DNA of 64,000 nucleotides, taken from Bacillus sp. OK048 (lineage in GTDB: Bacteria > Bacillota > Bacilli > Bacillales > Cytobacillaceae). Below the pieces are notes generated by a model, which was not told where the DNA came from, searched no databases, and saw only the letters and a list, made by a program, of their open reading frames with translations. This document shows, one piece after another, positions 1-8,770 of the stretch. The translations under genes and the position numbers were made by a program. How positions within the stretch are numbered: the first letter of the stretch is position 1; the number at the start of each line of letters is the position of its first letter. The stretch is from the NCBI RefSeq assembly GCF_900103525.1, contig NZ_FNHN01000005.1:248001-312000 (forward strand). The letters are read 5' to 3'.

Positions 1-178
1 TGTTAAGGAGCTAGAATCCCTTTTGACTACGGTCTAAACGATAGGGATATTGTACTAGGATAATGTTCACGAAAGGTACAATTATTTTTAATTCAGCCTA
101 CTTGTTTTAATGTGAAAAATTACTTAAATTAAGGTTAATAATATAAATATGTTATAAACCCGAAAAGAGGTGTCAGCC

Positions 179-343
179 ATGGAAACGAGCATGAACTATT
201 TGTTATCTGATATTGAAAAAACGAGAATTGAAATGATTGATTTAGCACGACAATATGGATATTCAAACCCAAATGTTGTTCAATGTAGCCAAAAGCTCGA
301 TATCCTTTTAAATGTTTATGATAATAAACCGGCAAGCCCCTAA
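179..343 (+). CDS. Spo0E-like aspartyl-phosphate phosphatase
   Basis: This 54-residue protein has the size and helical-hairpin character of the Spo0E family, which dephosphorylates Spo0A~P and so delays sporulation. The second half carries the family signature SQKLDILLN (residues 37-45), matching the SQxLDxLI/L motif whose Asp is needed for phosphatase activity. The ATG follows an AAGAGGTG ribosome site at a normal distance. A hairpin terminator follows directly, so it is probably monocistronic. Substrate (Spo0A~P or another regulator) is not shown by the sequence. Confidence 0.85.
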   Translation: METSMNYLLSDIEKTRIEMIDLARQYGYSNPNVVQCSQKLDILLNVYDNKPASP

Positions 344-358
344 ATAATAAGTTCATGT

Positions 359-395
359 AACCTTCCAATACAATCTATTGGAAGGTTATTTTATA
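359..395 (+). terminator. Rho-independent terminator of the Spo0E-like gene
   Basis: A perfect 12-bp inverted repeat (AACCTTCCAATA with its complement, short loop) is followed by a T-rich run. It lies 15 bases after the stop of the Spo0E-like gene. Confidence 0.8.
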
Positions 396-491
396 TATCG
401 AAAAGGAAAACAATTGATAAAGAGGAATAATTTCCATGCCAGATGCAAACTTTATTAAACGTGAAGAAGGTTTAATTTGAGGTGTGTGTGA

Positions 492-2165
492 TTGTTAACT
501 GATACGAAAAAAGAGATGAAATACATTATTTTTGCTTTGTTGATCATTGCTCTATATCTATCCCCACTTTTTATTCTTCAAGAAAATGCTCATATTCGTG
601 TTCATGATAACTTAGATTCGAATCTGGCATGGTATAAAGTTCTCGCCAATAGTGGTCAAATGTTTGGGGATGTCAATGCTGTCGTCCCCCAAATTATTAA
701 TGGAGTTCCAAGAAATACATTTGGAACAGAATACAGTATCATCGTTTGGCTCTATGCGTTATTTCCAACCATGATTGCATATGGACTTAGCCAGGCGTTG
801 ACAAGGGTTGTCGCCTTTATTGGGATGTATTTGCTTTTAAAAAAACATTTTCTCCCTGGTGACAAGTGGGCATTCCTCCAAATTACAGTATCGCTTGCCT
901 TTGCTTTAACACCTTTCTGGCCCTCTGGAATGCTAAGCACCTTAGGGATGCCGCTTGCACTTTGGGCTTTCCTTACTATTCGCAATGGAGAGGGGACAGT
1001 GAAGGAATATCTCGTCCTTACTTTTATTCCCTTTTACGCGAGTATTGTTTTGGGATTTTTCTTTTTTCTAAGTGCAATGGGGATTTTTTGGCTTGTGGAT
1101 GTGGTCAGGGGCAAGGGGTGGAACCTTCAATTTCTATTGTCTATTGCATACATGACAGTTATTTTTATGTTTGTTGAATATCGGTTAGTCTATTCCTTTT
1201 TATTTTCTACGGAACTCAATAGTCGTGATGAATATTTCCATGCATCCTTGCCGTTCTTACAGGCAGCACGGCTAACCATTAAAAATTATGTATTAGGTCA
1301 TACGCATGTAATGACTGTACACGGACTCTTTATTTTACCTATTACGTTTATTGCCCTTTATTTTGTTTATGTAAAAAAGAGATGGAAACATGAAAAAGTT
1401 TTCGTTTTTTTATTTCTATTAAATTTCTTGTTATCCCTTTGGTATGCCTTTTGGTTCTATCGTGGTTGGTTACCAGTAACAAAAATTTTTCATTTTATGG
1501 ACACCTTCAATTTTGCTCGCTTTCACTTTTTGCGACCGCTGGTTATTTATGCAGGATTTGCATTGGCATTAAAAATTATTTCACTTCAGGGGCATAGCTG
1601 GGCTAAAACGGCTAAATGGTTCGCCATCTTACAGATTCTTTTATTGGGTTTATATAATGATGAGATTATCTATCAAAAAAAGCCAACCGTTAAAGAGTTT
1701 TATGCCGAAGAATTGTTTACAGACATAAAAAACCATATTGGACTTAATCAAGAAGACTATCGGGTAGCGAGTATTGGAATCCATCCTGCTATTTCACAGT
1801 ACAACGGTTTTTACACCATTGATACTTATAATAATTTTTACCCTTTAACCTATAAGCATCAATTTAGAAAAATAATTGAGTTGGAATTAGAGAAAAATAA
1901 GACCATCCGCAAGTACTTTGATCAATGGGGTGGGCGCTGTTATATTTTTACAGGGCAACTTGGAAAAAGATACATGATCAAGAAGGACTCCAGAAGGAAA
2001 TTAAAAAACCTACAATTAAATACTTCTGTATTTAAAGAGATGGGTGGTCAGTACATACTATCTGCCATTCCGATTGAAAATTCAGAAAAAATCAAACTCT
2101 CCCTTGATAAAGTATTTGAATCAAAAAGCTCCGCATGGAAGATTTACTTGTACAAGACTTTATAA
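492..2165 (+). CDS. ykoS: YkoS-like polytopic membrane protein (DUF6044 type)
   Basis: The 557-residue protein has about ten or more hydrophobic segments from residue 10 to about 390, then a soluble C-terminal domain of roughly 160 residues. This architecture resembles large membrane glycosyltransferases. It is followed 19 bases later by a YkoT-like polyprenyl-phosphate sugar transferase, the same gene pair as ykoS-ykoT of B. subtilis. A plausible role is transfer of a lipid-linked sugar onto a cell-surface polymer, but the function is not established. The start is a TTG preceded by GAGGTG at 7 bases. A 14-codon ORF (436-480) ends on that ribosome site and could be a leader peptide, but support is weak. 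Confidence 0.7.
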   Translation: MLTDTKKEMKYIIFALLIIALYLSPLFILQENAHIRVHDNLDSNLAWYKVLANSGQMFGDVNAVVPQIINGVPRNTFGTEYSIIVWLYALFPTMIAYGLSQALTRVVAFIGMYLLLKKHFLPGDKWAFLQITVSLAFALTPFWPSGMLSTLGMPLALWAFLTIRNGEGTVKEYLVLTFIPFYASIVLGFFFFLSAMGIFWLVDVVRGKGWNLQFLLSIAYMTVIFMFVEYRLVYSFLFSTELNSRDEYFHASLPFLQAARLTIKNYVLGHTHVMTVHGLFILPITFIALYFVYVKKRWKHEKVFVFLFLLNFLLSLWYAFWFYRGWLPVTKIFHFMDTFNFARFHFLRPLVIYAGFALALKIISLQGHSWAKTAKWFAILQILLLGLYNDEIIYQKKPTVKEFYAEELFTDIKNHIGLNQEDYRVASIGIHPAISQYNGFYTIDTYNNFYPLTYKHQFRKIIELELEKNKTIRKYFDQWGGRCYIFTGQLGKRYMIKKDSRRKLKNLQLNTSVFKEMGGQYILSAIPIENSEKIKLSLDKVFESKSSAWKIYLYKTL

Positions 2166-2184
2166 ACACCGGGGGTTATTATCT

Positions 2185-3204
2185 ATGATGGAACCTGTCC
2201 TGACAATAGTTGTGCCTTGTTATAATGAAGAGGAAGTATTAACCGAAACTATAAATCAACTTGATCAGTTCGTAGAACAATTGATAAGTGAACATCTCGT
2301 TTCGAAACGAACTAGAATCCTGTTGGTGGACGATGGTAGTAAGGACCGAACCTGGGAGATTATTTATAAAACAGGACTAAGAAATGAACATGTCCGCGGT
2401 TTAAAACTTTCAAGAAATGTTGGTCATCAAAACGCATTGTTAGCTGGTTTGTTTGCTGCAAAGGACACATCAGATTGTGTTGTCTCAATAGATGCTGACC
2501 TGCAGGATGAGATTGAGGTCATTCGAGAATTTATTCTTAAATATAATGAAGGAAATGAAATTGTTTATGGTGTTCGAAAGCGCAGAGATAGCGACACTTT
2601 CTTCAAGAGAACGACTGCACAAGGTTTTTATAAGCTTATGAAAAAAATGGGTGTTGATCTAGTTTACAATCATGCTGATTTCCGTTTAATGAGTAAACGA
2701 GCAGTAACGGAGTTAGAGGGCTACAAAGAAGTAAATCTCTTCTTACGCGGTATTGTTCCACTCCTCGGTTTTAAGTCCGATATCGTTTACTATGATCGCA
2801 AAGAAAGACAAGCTGGAGAAACAAAGTACCCTTTAAAAAAAATGCTTGCCTTTGCATTTGATGGGATCACATCCTTTTCTATTTCGCCAATTCGATTTGT
2901 ATTATTTATTGGGTTTGTTTCTTTTTTCCTTAGCCTATTATTTGGCATATATTTCATACTTCTAAAGGCATTGGGGGAAACACAAACAGGCTGGACATCA
3001 CTGATTACATCTATCTGGTTGATTGGCGGTTTACAACTGATTGCTATTGGTTTAATAGGGGAGTACGTAGGGAAAATTTATAAAGAATCAAAGCATCGTC
3101 CCAAGTTTATTATTGATATTGACACCTTTTCTATGCCAATCCCACGGCATCATTTAATTAGAGGCTATGAAGAGGAGGACCATTATGAATCTCCCCATCG
3201 CTAA
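2185..3204 (+). CDS. ykoT: YkoT-like GT2 glycosyltransferase with membrane anchor
   Basis: A family 2 glycosyltransferase of the DPM1/GtrB type, expected to load a sugar onto undecaprenyl phosphate at the inner membrane face. The N-terminal domain has IVVPCYNEEEVL, VDDGSKDRTW and the metal-binding SIDADLQDE motif near residue 100. Two C-terminal transmembrane helices lie near residues 235-260 and 270-300. The start at 2185 (tandem ATG ATG) follows a GGGGGT ribosome site; in-frame codons further upstream overlap ykoS and were not used. The last five codons and stop lie in a GC-rich hairpin that seems to belong to a downstream repeat, so the native C-terminus may have been altered by an insertion. 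Confidence 0.8.
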   Translation: MMEPVLTIVVPCYNEEEVLTETINQLDQFVEQLISEHLVSKRTRILLVDDGSKDRTWEIIYKTGLRNEHVRGLKLSRNVGHQNALLAGLFAAKDTSDCVVSIDADLQDEIEVIREFILKYNEGNEIVYGVRKRRDSDTFFKRTTAQGFYKLMKKMGVDLVYNHADFRLMSKRAVTELEGYKEVNLFLRGIVPLLGFKSDIVYYDRKERQAGETKYPLKKMLAFAFDGITSFSISPIRFVLFIGFVSFFLSLLFGIYFILLKALGETQTGWTSLITSIWLIGGLQLIAIGLIGEYVGKIYKESKHRPKFIIDIDTFSMPIPRHHLIRGYEEEDHYESPHR

Positions 3205-3522
3205 GGCGAGGGGTTTCATAAAGAATACCTTTAATTGGCATTGTCTTTATGTGGGTGACCACAAAACCCGCTAATACATCAGGTCTTTAAAAAAGACCTT
3301 CAGCTTTGCATTAATCAAAGCCTATTTGATTCACGTTAGAAAACGTGTCATGGCTTTTTAATGGCTTGAACATTTTACGTGGCATAGCTCTAATACATGC
3401 CACAACCTTATATGTTCAGTTATCAAAGAACGTACGTTCCTATTTGTAACTAGTATATTCCAAATTGATTGAAAGGTCAAGTGATATGCTTATATCCCCA
3501 TGCCTGAAGTCAGGGGTATTAC
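3190..3522 (+). repeat. Hairpin-rich non-coding element, IS200/IS605-derivative candidate
   Basis: The stretch is bounded by two GC-rich imperfect hairpins that both begin CCCCAT and end in GGGGT (about 3192-3215 and 3494-3521). Inside are four further perfect stems: 3281-3299 (AGGTCTTT with complement), 3303-3321 (GCTTTG), 3332-3347 (CACGTT) and 3379-3403 (GTGGCAT). It has no credible ORF. Subterminal hairpins and a highly structured interior are typical of non-autonomous IS200/IS605 elements, whose right-end region can encode an omega RNA for TnpB. No transposase or TnpB gene is present. Strand and exact ends are uncertain. Confidence 0.45.
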
Positions 3523-3580
3523 GCACAGTATGATAAAAAAATCGAACAAAGAAAAGTATCTGATACGAACTAAATACCTT

Positions 3581-3618
3581 AAGGAGTTTTCTTTTCTAAA
3601 AAGAAGACTCTTTTTTTT
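3581..3618 (+). terminator. Rho-independent terminator before the LysE-family gene
   Basis: GAGTTTTCTTTT pairs with AAAGAAGACTC, followed by eight T residues. It would end transcription coming from the ykoS-ykoT side. Confidence 0.7.
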
Positions 3619-3693
3619 ATTTACAGTGGTACAACCCTTCCTTCCTGAATAAAAATTGATAGACGGACGATTTCAATTCAGGGAGAGATTTGG

Positions 3694-4320
3694 ATGAATA
3701 TTTTTTTAAGCTATATTTTGCTGGGATTGTCTCTTGCTGCTCCCATTGGTCCAATCAATGCAGCGCAAATTGATAAAGGAATCAAATATGGTTTTATGCA
3801 TTCATGGCTAATAGGGGTAGGAGCGGTCGTAGCAGATGGGGTTTATATGTTAGTAGTTTATTTCGGGGTTGTTCACTTCCTTGAACATCCTTTTATGAAG
3901 ACGTTTTTATGGCTTTTTGGATGCTTTGTCTTACTATACACTGGGATTGAAACCATGCTTTCCGCAAACAAGTTAAAAATTGGAGGAAGTAGGAAGGAGG
4001 AACCGCTAGTAAAGTCCTTTATATCTGGTTTCTTTATGTCCATATCCAATCCGTTAACCATTTTATTTTGGTTGGGGATATATGGTTCGGTGCTGGCAAA
4101 GACCGCTGCAACGTATGACACGAGCCAGATAATTTTCTATAGCAGTGCCATTTTTATTGGATTACTGATTTGGGATTTTACGATGGCTGGTATTTCTAGT
4201 AATTTTAGAAAGTATTTAACCTCAAAGCTGATTATAGGGATTTCTTTTTCGTCTGGAATATCATTGATTGGTTTTGGAATTTACTTTGGCTTCCAAGCAT
4301 TTACTGTATTATTTAAATAA
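3694..4320 (+). CDS. LysE-family amino acid exporter
   Basis: The 208-residue protein has six predicted membrane helices and the LysE/RhtB-family N-terminal signature SLAAPIGPINAAQI (residues 13-26). A second conserved segment, FFMSISNPLTILFWLGIYG, lies near residues 112-130. The family exports amino acids or related small molecules; the substrate cannot be read from sequence. The ATG follows AGGGAGAG. It stands alone between a terminator and a repeat element. Confidence 0.85.
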   Translation: MNIFLSYILLGLSLAAPIGPINAAQIDKGIKYGFMHSWLIGVGAVVADGVYMLVVYFGVVHFLEHPFMKTFLWLFGCFVLLYTGIETMLSANKLKIGGSRKEEPLVKSFISGFFMSISNPLTILFWLGIYGSVLAKTAATYDTSQIIFYSSAIFIGLLIWDFTMAGISSNFRKYLTSKLIIGISFSSGISLIGFGIYFGFQAFTVLFK

Positions 4321-4321
4321 T

Positions 4322-4624
4322 GGCTGTGTTAAACTAGGCTGTTGATTTTTGCTCCACTAAGGAAAGCTTCTTTGAATAATCACCGCAGTGACAGGCGGTT
4401 TCTGCCTGTAACGAGGCGCTTCGCTTTCCGCAGGCGGTTCGGGAAGCCTCCTCGGCGCTTAAGCGCCTGCGGGGTCTCCCCTGTCCCGTCCTCCTGCAGG
4501 ACTTTGAATTACATCCTTGAATCTGCCCACGCACGAAGAAAATGCGATAGCATTTTCGAGGAGTCTCGCGCCTTCCGCAAAAATCAACATAGTTATTAAT
4601 TCAACATTTATCTTTAACACAGCC
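4322..4624. repeat. MITE-like repeat, copy 1 (TIR GGCTGTGTTAAA)
   Basis: The element starts GGCTGTGTTAAA and ends TTTAACACAGCC, a perfect 12-bp terminal inverted repeat. A second inner pair, TGTTGATTTTTG and CAAAAATCAACA, lies just inside. The interior (about 4380-4560) is much richer in GC than the surroundings and includes small palindromes. The open frames over it on both strands have no protein-like features. A second element with related ends lies at 11888-12163. Confidence 0.75.
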
Positions 4625-4629
4625 TAAAT

Positions 4630-4657
4630 AATAAAAGCCAGCGAAACAATCGCTGGC
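4630..4657 (-). terminator. Rho-independent terminator of the amino acid permease gene
   Basis: GCCAGCGA and TCGCTGGC form an 8-bp perfect stem; read on the minus strand it is followed by TTTTATT. It lies 11 bases past the permease stop codon. Confidence 0.75.
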
Positions 4658-4667
4658 ATATTTGTAT

Positions 4668-6029
4668 TTAAGCAGTTGGCCAAGGACTAAGTACTTTTCC
4701 TTTTTTCTTTTTCTTTTTCCACTTTAGATTCATCATCAAGGTTATGCAGCCAATAATACAAATGAATGCCAGGCTGATAAAAAAGCCGGGTCTACTTGTA
4801 CTGTGAAATAATGTGCCGGTGACTGCAATTACTAGTAAAAGGATCCCGATGGAATATTTTATTTTATCCTTAGCCGTTACCTCTAGCAGTTTCCATGACG
4901 AAGCTAAAATAAAAATCCAATTATAAAGAAGCATGAGCCCGGCAGCTGTTGTAATATACTCATAAACATGACCAGGCATCAATAATGCAGATACAATCGA
5001 GGCTGATATACCTAAAACGGTAATGAGCAGAGTAGGAACGGGCACTTTTAATTTTCCTGGTCTACAAAACAATCCAGGGGCATCCCCTTCTTCAGAAAGG
5101 GTAACAAGGATACTGGTAACGGCAAAGAGCGCCGCAACCATCGTCGAAAATCCTGCAATAATCAAAGCTCCATTAAATAGGTGGGGGATAAAGGTTAAAT
5201 CGTAATTATCCAGTGCATTAACAAATGGACTTTTCTCGCCATTAAACTTATTCCAAGGGACCATTAAAACAGCAAGCCCGATAGAAAGTATATAGATAAT
5301 CATCAGCGTTAACAACATCACCTTACCAGCCTTAGGTGCTTCCTTTGGGTCCTTTAACTGGGTTGCCATTAAGCCGAGTATTTCAATTCCTCCAAATGCA
5401 TAAAAGGCAAAGATGACGCCGGACCATAAACCGAGGACACCATGTGGAAGTAAATCCTTTTTACTATCAGGATATTGAATAGGACGGTCTCCATCGATGA
5501 CTCCAAATATCGCCAATAAAGCAATGATAACGAACATTACTATCGCGGCAATTTTTATGATAGCGAGAACATTCTCTAACTTATTTAATATACTTACACC
5601 GATTTGGATAACAACAAGACCAAGAAGAGCATAGCCGCCAGCAAACAACCATAAGGGAACCTTTGGAAACCAAAACTGTGAAAAAATCGAAAGGGCTGTC
5701 ATTTGGCTGCCCATAATTAATACCTCTGAAACCCAATAGACCCAGCCGCTGCTAAAGCCAGCCCATCTGCCAAAGGCTTTTTTCGCATATGAGCGAAAGC
5801 CGCCCTTCAATGGTTCCTGAACTGTCATTTTTGCGAGTGCGTCGAATACTAAATAGGTACCAGCGGCTGCAAGAATAAAAGCGATTAAAATGGCGGGTCC
5901 CGTCATTTTTATGGCAATACTAGAACCAAGAAAGAAACCCGTTCCGATTGTACAACCAATTCCAAATAACGAAAGCTGCCACCACTTCATATCATTGGTT
6001 TCATTTGTACCGCTACTTGATTTTCCCAT
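4668..6029 (-). CDS. APC-superfamily amino acid permease
   Basis: A 453-residue integral membrane protein with about 12 helices. The first helix contains the substrate-binding motif GIGCTIGTGFFLG (residues 23-35), typical of amino acid-polyamine-organocation transporters. The C-terminus is a Lys-rich cytoplasmic tail. It resembles the GabP/AapA/YdgF group; the exact substrate is unclear. The ATG overlaps the end of a small upstream ORF by 17 bases, suggesting translational coupling, and a GGGAGA ribosome site lies inside that ORF. Confidence 0.85.
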   Translation of the reverse strand: MGKSSSGTNETNDMKWWQLSLFGIGCTIGTGFFLGSSIAIKMTGPAILIAFILAAAGTYLVFDALAKMTVQEPLKGGFRSYAKKAFGRWAGFSSGWVYWVSEVLIMGSQMTALSIFSQFWFPKVPLWLFAGGYALLGLVVIQIGVSILNKLENVLAIIKIAAIVMFVIIALLAIFGVIDGDRPIQYPDSKKDLLPHGVLGLWSGVIFAFYAFGGIEILGLMATQLKDPKEAPKAGKVMLLTLMIIYILSIGLAVLMVPWNKFNGEKSPFVNALDNYDLTFIPHLFNGALIIAGFSTMVAALFAVTSILVTLSEEGDAPGLFCRPGKLKVPVPTLLITVLGISASIVSALLMPGHVYEYITTAAGLMLLYNWIFILASSWKLLEVTAKDKIKYSIGILLLVIAVTGTLFHSTSRPGFFISLAFICIIGCITLMMNLKWKKKKKKGKVLSPWPTA

Positions 6030-6186
6030 TTATATTTCTCCCGGTTGCTCCCACCGATTTATCTGTATTGTCTTGGTTATTATATTCAGGATCATTTACA
6101 CCATATGGCTGGTTGTCACCGCCTAAATATGTGCTTTTATGTTCCTGCTGTACTTTTTTGAATTTCTTAAAATTTACGTTTACCAT
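6013..6186 (-). CDS. Small hydrophilic protein, unknown, coupled to the permease
   Basis: A 57-residue ORF starting MVNVNFKKFKK after an AGAGGGG ribosome site. It is basic at the N-terminus and rich in Asn, Asp and Gly afterwards, with no membrane segment. Its last six codons overlap the permease start. I do not recognise a family. The good ribosome site and overlap support it as a real gene made with the permease. Confidence 0.6.
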   Translation of the reverse strand: MVNVNFKKFKKVQQEHKSTYLGGDNQPYGVNDPEYNNQDNTDKSVGATGRNINGKIK

Positions 6187-6404
6187 ACATATCCCCTCTT
6201 TTCCTTTCTAATGAGTATCTATATGTTAAGATACACCCACTCTAAAAAGTTATTCAGACAGATTAAATGAGAAATTTAGGTTTTTGTTGGAATCAAGAAA
6301 TAAATTACATAATCATCGCCTAAATCAATGAAAATAAAAAGGTACTAATGTGAAATAATAAATAGGCAATCTAGATGCGCATGAAGCCTTGAAAGGGGTT
6401 TACT

Positions 6405-7160
6405 ATGTTAACAACAGAGCAACTTGCTGGTTTTCGTTTACAATTACTAAAAGAAAAAGAAGATATAGAAGAACGACTCGAACAAAATGATCATTATGGA
6501 CTAGAACGAGGTCATTTTCATGAATCGATGGGAGAGTTATCTAGTTATGATAATCATCCTGCCGATGAAGGTTCAGAGTTATATGAACGAGAAAAGGATA
6601 TCGCGTTAAATGAGCATACAGATTTGCAACTAAGAAATATTAATAAAGCGCTTCTTGCTATGGAAAATGGAAACTATGGAACATGTGAGGTATGTGGAAA
6701 AGAAATCCCCTATGAACGTTTAGAGGCTTTGCCTAATACAACCTATTGTAAAGAACACAGTCCAGACCAAGTGGTTTCACATGACCGTCCGATTGAGGAA
6801 GGAGTATTAATGCCGCCGTTTGGAAAATTCGATATGGATTCAAAGGATGAAAATGTTGCCTTTGACGCAGAGGACTCCTGGCAGATCGTTGAACAGTGGG
6901 GAACATCCGATACACCATCGGATTTAGCCTTTCCACAAGAGCATTACAATGACGTTGGTATTGAACCGGATGAAAATGAGGGGTATGTTGAAGACTACGA
7001 AAATTTTGTAGGTAATGATATGTATGGTAACAACATTACTGTATATCCAAATTCACAACATGAACGCTATGAAGAGGTACTTGATGAAGCGGGGACCATG
7101 ACCAGCTTTGGAGACTTACCTGCATATGAACATGATCCTTATGTAGACGACGAAAAGTAG
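6405..7160 (+). CDS. yteA: YteA-like protein with TraR/DksA zinc finger
   Basis: The 251-residue protein begins with a coiled-coil-forming region (residues 5-85, including DNHPADEGSELYEREKD), then a DksA/TraR-type zinc-finger segment with CEVCGKEIPYERL (about residues 95-107) and a downstream YCKEHS. The C-terminal third is acidic and probably disordered. Size and order match B. subtilis YteA. DksA-type proteins act on RNA polymerase in proteobacteria; the YteA role is not defined. An AAAGGGG ribosome site precedes the ATG and a strong terminator follows. Confidence 0.75.
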   Translation: MLTTEQLAGFRLQLLKEKEDIEERLEQNDHYGLERGHFHESMGELSSYDNHPADEGSELYEREKDIALNEHTDLQLRNINKALLAMENGNYGTCEVCGKEIPYERLEALPNTTYCKEHSPDQVVSHDRPIEEGVLMPPFGKFDMDSKDENVAFDAEDSWQIVEQWGTSDTPSDLAFPQEHYNDVGIEPDENEGYVEDYENFVGNDMYGNNITVYPNSQHERYEEVLDEAGTMTSFGDLPAYEHDPYVDDEK

Positions 7161-7163
7161 AAA

Positions 7164-7200
7164 GAAAACAGCTTTCGTTTGGAAAGCTGTTTTCTCTAAT
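7164..7200 (+). terminator. Rho-independent terminator of yteA
   Basis: GAAAACAGCTTT and GGAAAGCTGTTTTC form a long stem right after the yteA stop, followed by a weak T-rich run. The convergent DUF4025-type gene ends at 7202, so it may serve both strands. Confidence 0.75.
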
Positions 7201-7201
7201 T

Positions 7202-7420
7202 TTATTCGTTTCTGAAAGGCTTTTGGGCAATTGGGAGATCCTTTGCGTTTAAATCGTCATCAGTGGATGGATCTATTGCACCCTCCATATAGCTGTCACT
7301 TGCCTGTTCGTGGGTGGTTGAAAGCCCAGTAGCGACGACATCGTTCTTTTGATAATCACTTGTTTCATAAGTACGTCCAGCAATATCCGAGCTGTTAGTA
7401 GTGGAATTCTTTTTATCCAT
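7202..7420 (-). CDS. YozQ-like DUF4025 small protein
   Basis: A 72-residue, very hydrophilic, acidic protein. The core segment AGRTYETSDYQKNDVVATG followed by LSTTHEQASDSYMEG (about residues 33-47) matches what I recall of the YozQ/DUF4025 family of Bacillus small proteins. No function is known for the family. The start ATG has a GGAGAGTG ribosome site. It is convergent with yteA. Confidence 0.65.
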   Translation of the reverse strand: MDKKNSTTNSSDIAGRTYETSDYQKNDVVATGLSTTHEQASDSYMEGAIDPSTDDDLNAKDLPIAQKPFRNE

Positions 7421-7511
7421 GTTACACTCTCCTTTTCAAAAATAAAGTACAACTGTATTTTCTACTTTTTATTTGAGGATTACTCATACATAAAATAAGG
7501 AGCTGATAAAT

Positions 7512-7652
7512 GTGAAAAAAGACAACTATCCTTCAAGAGAAGAATTGGATGAAGCCTTTCATTTTCTCCATGATGCGATTAACAGGATTACTGTAGAAGA
7601 AGAAGAGGAAATGATAATGGAGGAAAATGGGGATAATCAAATGAAGAAATAG
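7512..7652 (+). CDS. Small acidic hypothetical protein (46 aa)
   Basis: A GTG-started ORF with an excellent AAGGAG ribosome site 9 bases upstream. The product has SREELDEAFHFLHDAINRI in the first half and a run of Glu residues in the second, so it is probably one long helix. It ends 25 bases before the CDF transporter gene and is likely co-transcribed with it. No family is recognised. Confidence 0.6.
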   Translation: MKKDNYPSREELDEAFHFLHDAINRITVEEEEEMIMEENGDNQMKK

Positions 7653-7677
7653 AAACTTTTTTAAGGGGAGAGAGAAG

Positions 7678-8562
7678 ATGCGGGAATCCTTAGCGAAAAA
7701 AATTGCTTGGATCAGTGTAATCAGTAATATCATCTTAACATTAGGGAAACTTATCATAGGCTGGTATGGAAATAGTGATGCTGTATTTGCAGATGGAATA
7801 CATTCTGCTGCAGATGTCTTTGCCTCTGTTATCGTCTTACTGGTTATTAAACTCGCCAATAAGCCGGCTGATCAGGAACATCCATATGGTCATGGAAAGG
7901 CTGAGGTTATTGTTTCCGGAATCGTAGGAATTTTACTTTTTCTTGTTTCCATCTATGTTGTGTTTGAAGGAATCAGCGGTTTCTTCCATGAAATAGAAAC
8001 ACCAAGTTACTTAGCGATGTGGGTAGCGATTATTTCTTATTTTACGAAGATTATTTTGTATCGTTTATCCTTGAAAGTGGCAAAAGAGCATAATAGTAAG
8101 GCAATTGAGGCTATTGCATTTGACCATAAAGCAGATATTGTGGCTTCGATTGCTGCAGCTATCGGGGTTTTTCTCTCCATTCTTGGTGAACGTTTTGATA
8201 TTCCATTTCTGCAATATGGTGACAAAGCGGCTAGTATTTTTGTTGCATATTTAATTTTTAAAATCTCAAAAGAAATGTTAATGGAAGCTTTTGATATTTT
8301 ACTCGAACGGAATATTGACGCTACAACATTACAAGCATATATTAATGTAGTCAATGAATTTCAGGAGGTCAAGAGAATTGATCGGATCAGAGCGCGGGAG
8401 CATGGTCATTATATTTTAGTTGATTTAAGAATATCGATTGATCACTTTAAAACGATTAAAGAAGGTCATGACCTTGCCAAGTTAATTAAAGGGAGACTAA
8501 TGGATAAATACGATAATATTGAAGAAGTATTAATTCACTTGAACCCCTATTTTCCTGAATGA
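7678..8562 (+). CDS. Cation diffusion facilitator (CDF) metal exporter
   Basis: A 294-residue CDF protein with six membrane helices and a cytoplasmic C-terminal domain from about residue 210. Helix 2 carries FADGIHSAADVFAS (about residues 40-53), followed by the loop HPYGHGKAE. Helix 5 carries FDHKADIVAS (about 143-152). The D-x3-D arrangement in helix 5 (DHKAD), rather than H-x3-D, fits the manganese branch (B. subtilis MneP/MneS) better than the zinc branch, but this is inference. It exports divalent cations in exchange for protons. The ATG follows AGGGGAGAG. Confidence 0.85.
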   Translation: MRESLAKKIAWISVISNIILTLGKLIIGWYGNSDAVFADGIHSAADVFASVIVLLVIKLANKPADQEHPYGHGKAEVIVSGIVGILLFLVSIYVVFEGISGFFHEIETPSYLAMWVAIISYFTKIILYRLSLKVAKEHNSKAIEAIAFDHKADIVASIAAAIGVFLSILGERFDIPFLQYGDKAASIFVAYLIFKISKEMLMEAFDILLERNIDATTLQAYINVVNEFQEVKRIDRIRAREHGHYILVDLRISIDHFKTIKEGHDLAKLIKGRLMDKYDNIEEVLIHLNPYFPE

Positions 8563-8634
8563 AATCTTGTTTGTACTTTTTGGCTTTTGGGTTTATGATA
8601 ATGGAGTAATTAAATGCCAGAGGAGTTGATATTT

Positions 8635-8754
8635 TTGAGTTATGCAATAGACCCAGACCCTAGTAGTAGTGGGGAAGTCAATGTTATCTTTGAATTGGAT
8701 TCTTCAGGAATATCAACCCTTATGAAGGTAGTGTGGCTTCCTCCGAAAAAGTGA
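8635..8754 (+). CDS. Very small hypothetical protein (39 aa)
   Basis: A TTG start with an AGAGGAG ribosome site 9 bases upstream opens a 39-residue frame beginning MSYAIDPDPSSSGEV and ending VVWLPPKK. An in-frame ATG lies at 8614 but has no ribosome site. The gene ends 16 bases before the CorA-like gene. No family is recognised and expression is unproven. Confidence 0.45.
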   Translation: MSYAIDPDPSSSGEVNVIFELDSSGISTLMKVVWLPPKK

Positions 8755-8770
8755 GTGAGGAGGTTTTATT

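Noticed and set aside
436-480. A 14-codon ORF ending at the ykoS ribosome site as a leader peptide
   Set aside because: The composition has no run of regulatory codons and there is no attenuator structure; left only as a remark.
4334-4599. Open frames on both strands over the GC-rich repeat
   Set aside because: They lie wholly inside a terminal-inverted-repeat element and show skewed Arg/Pro/Ser composition expected from GC-rich palindromic DNA.
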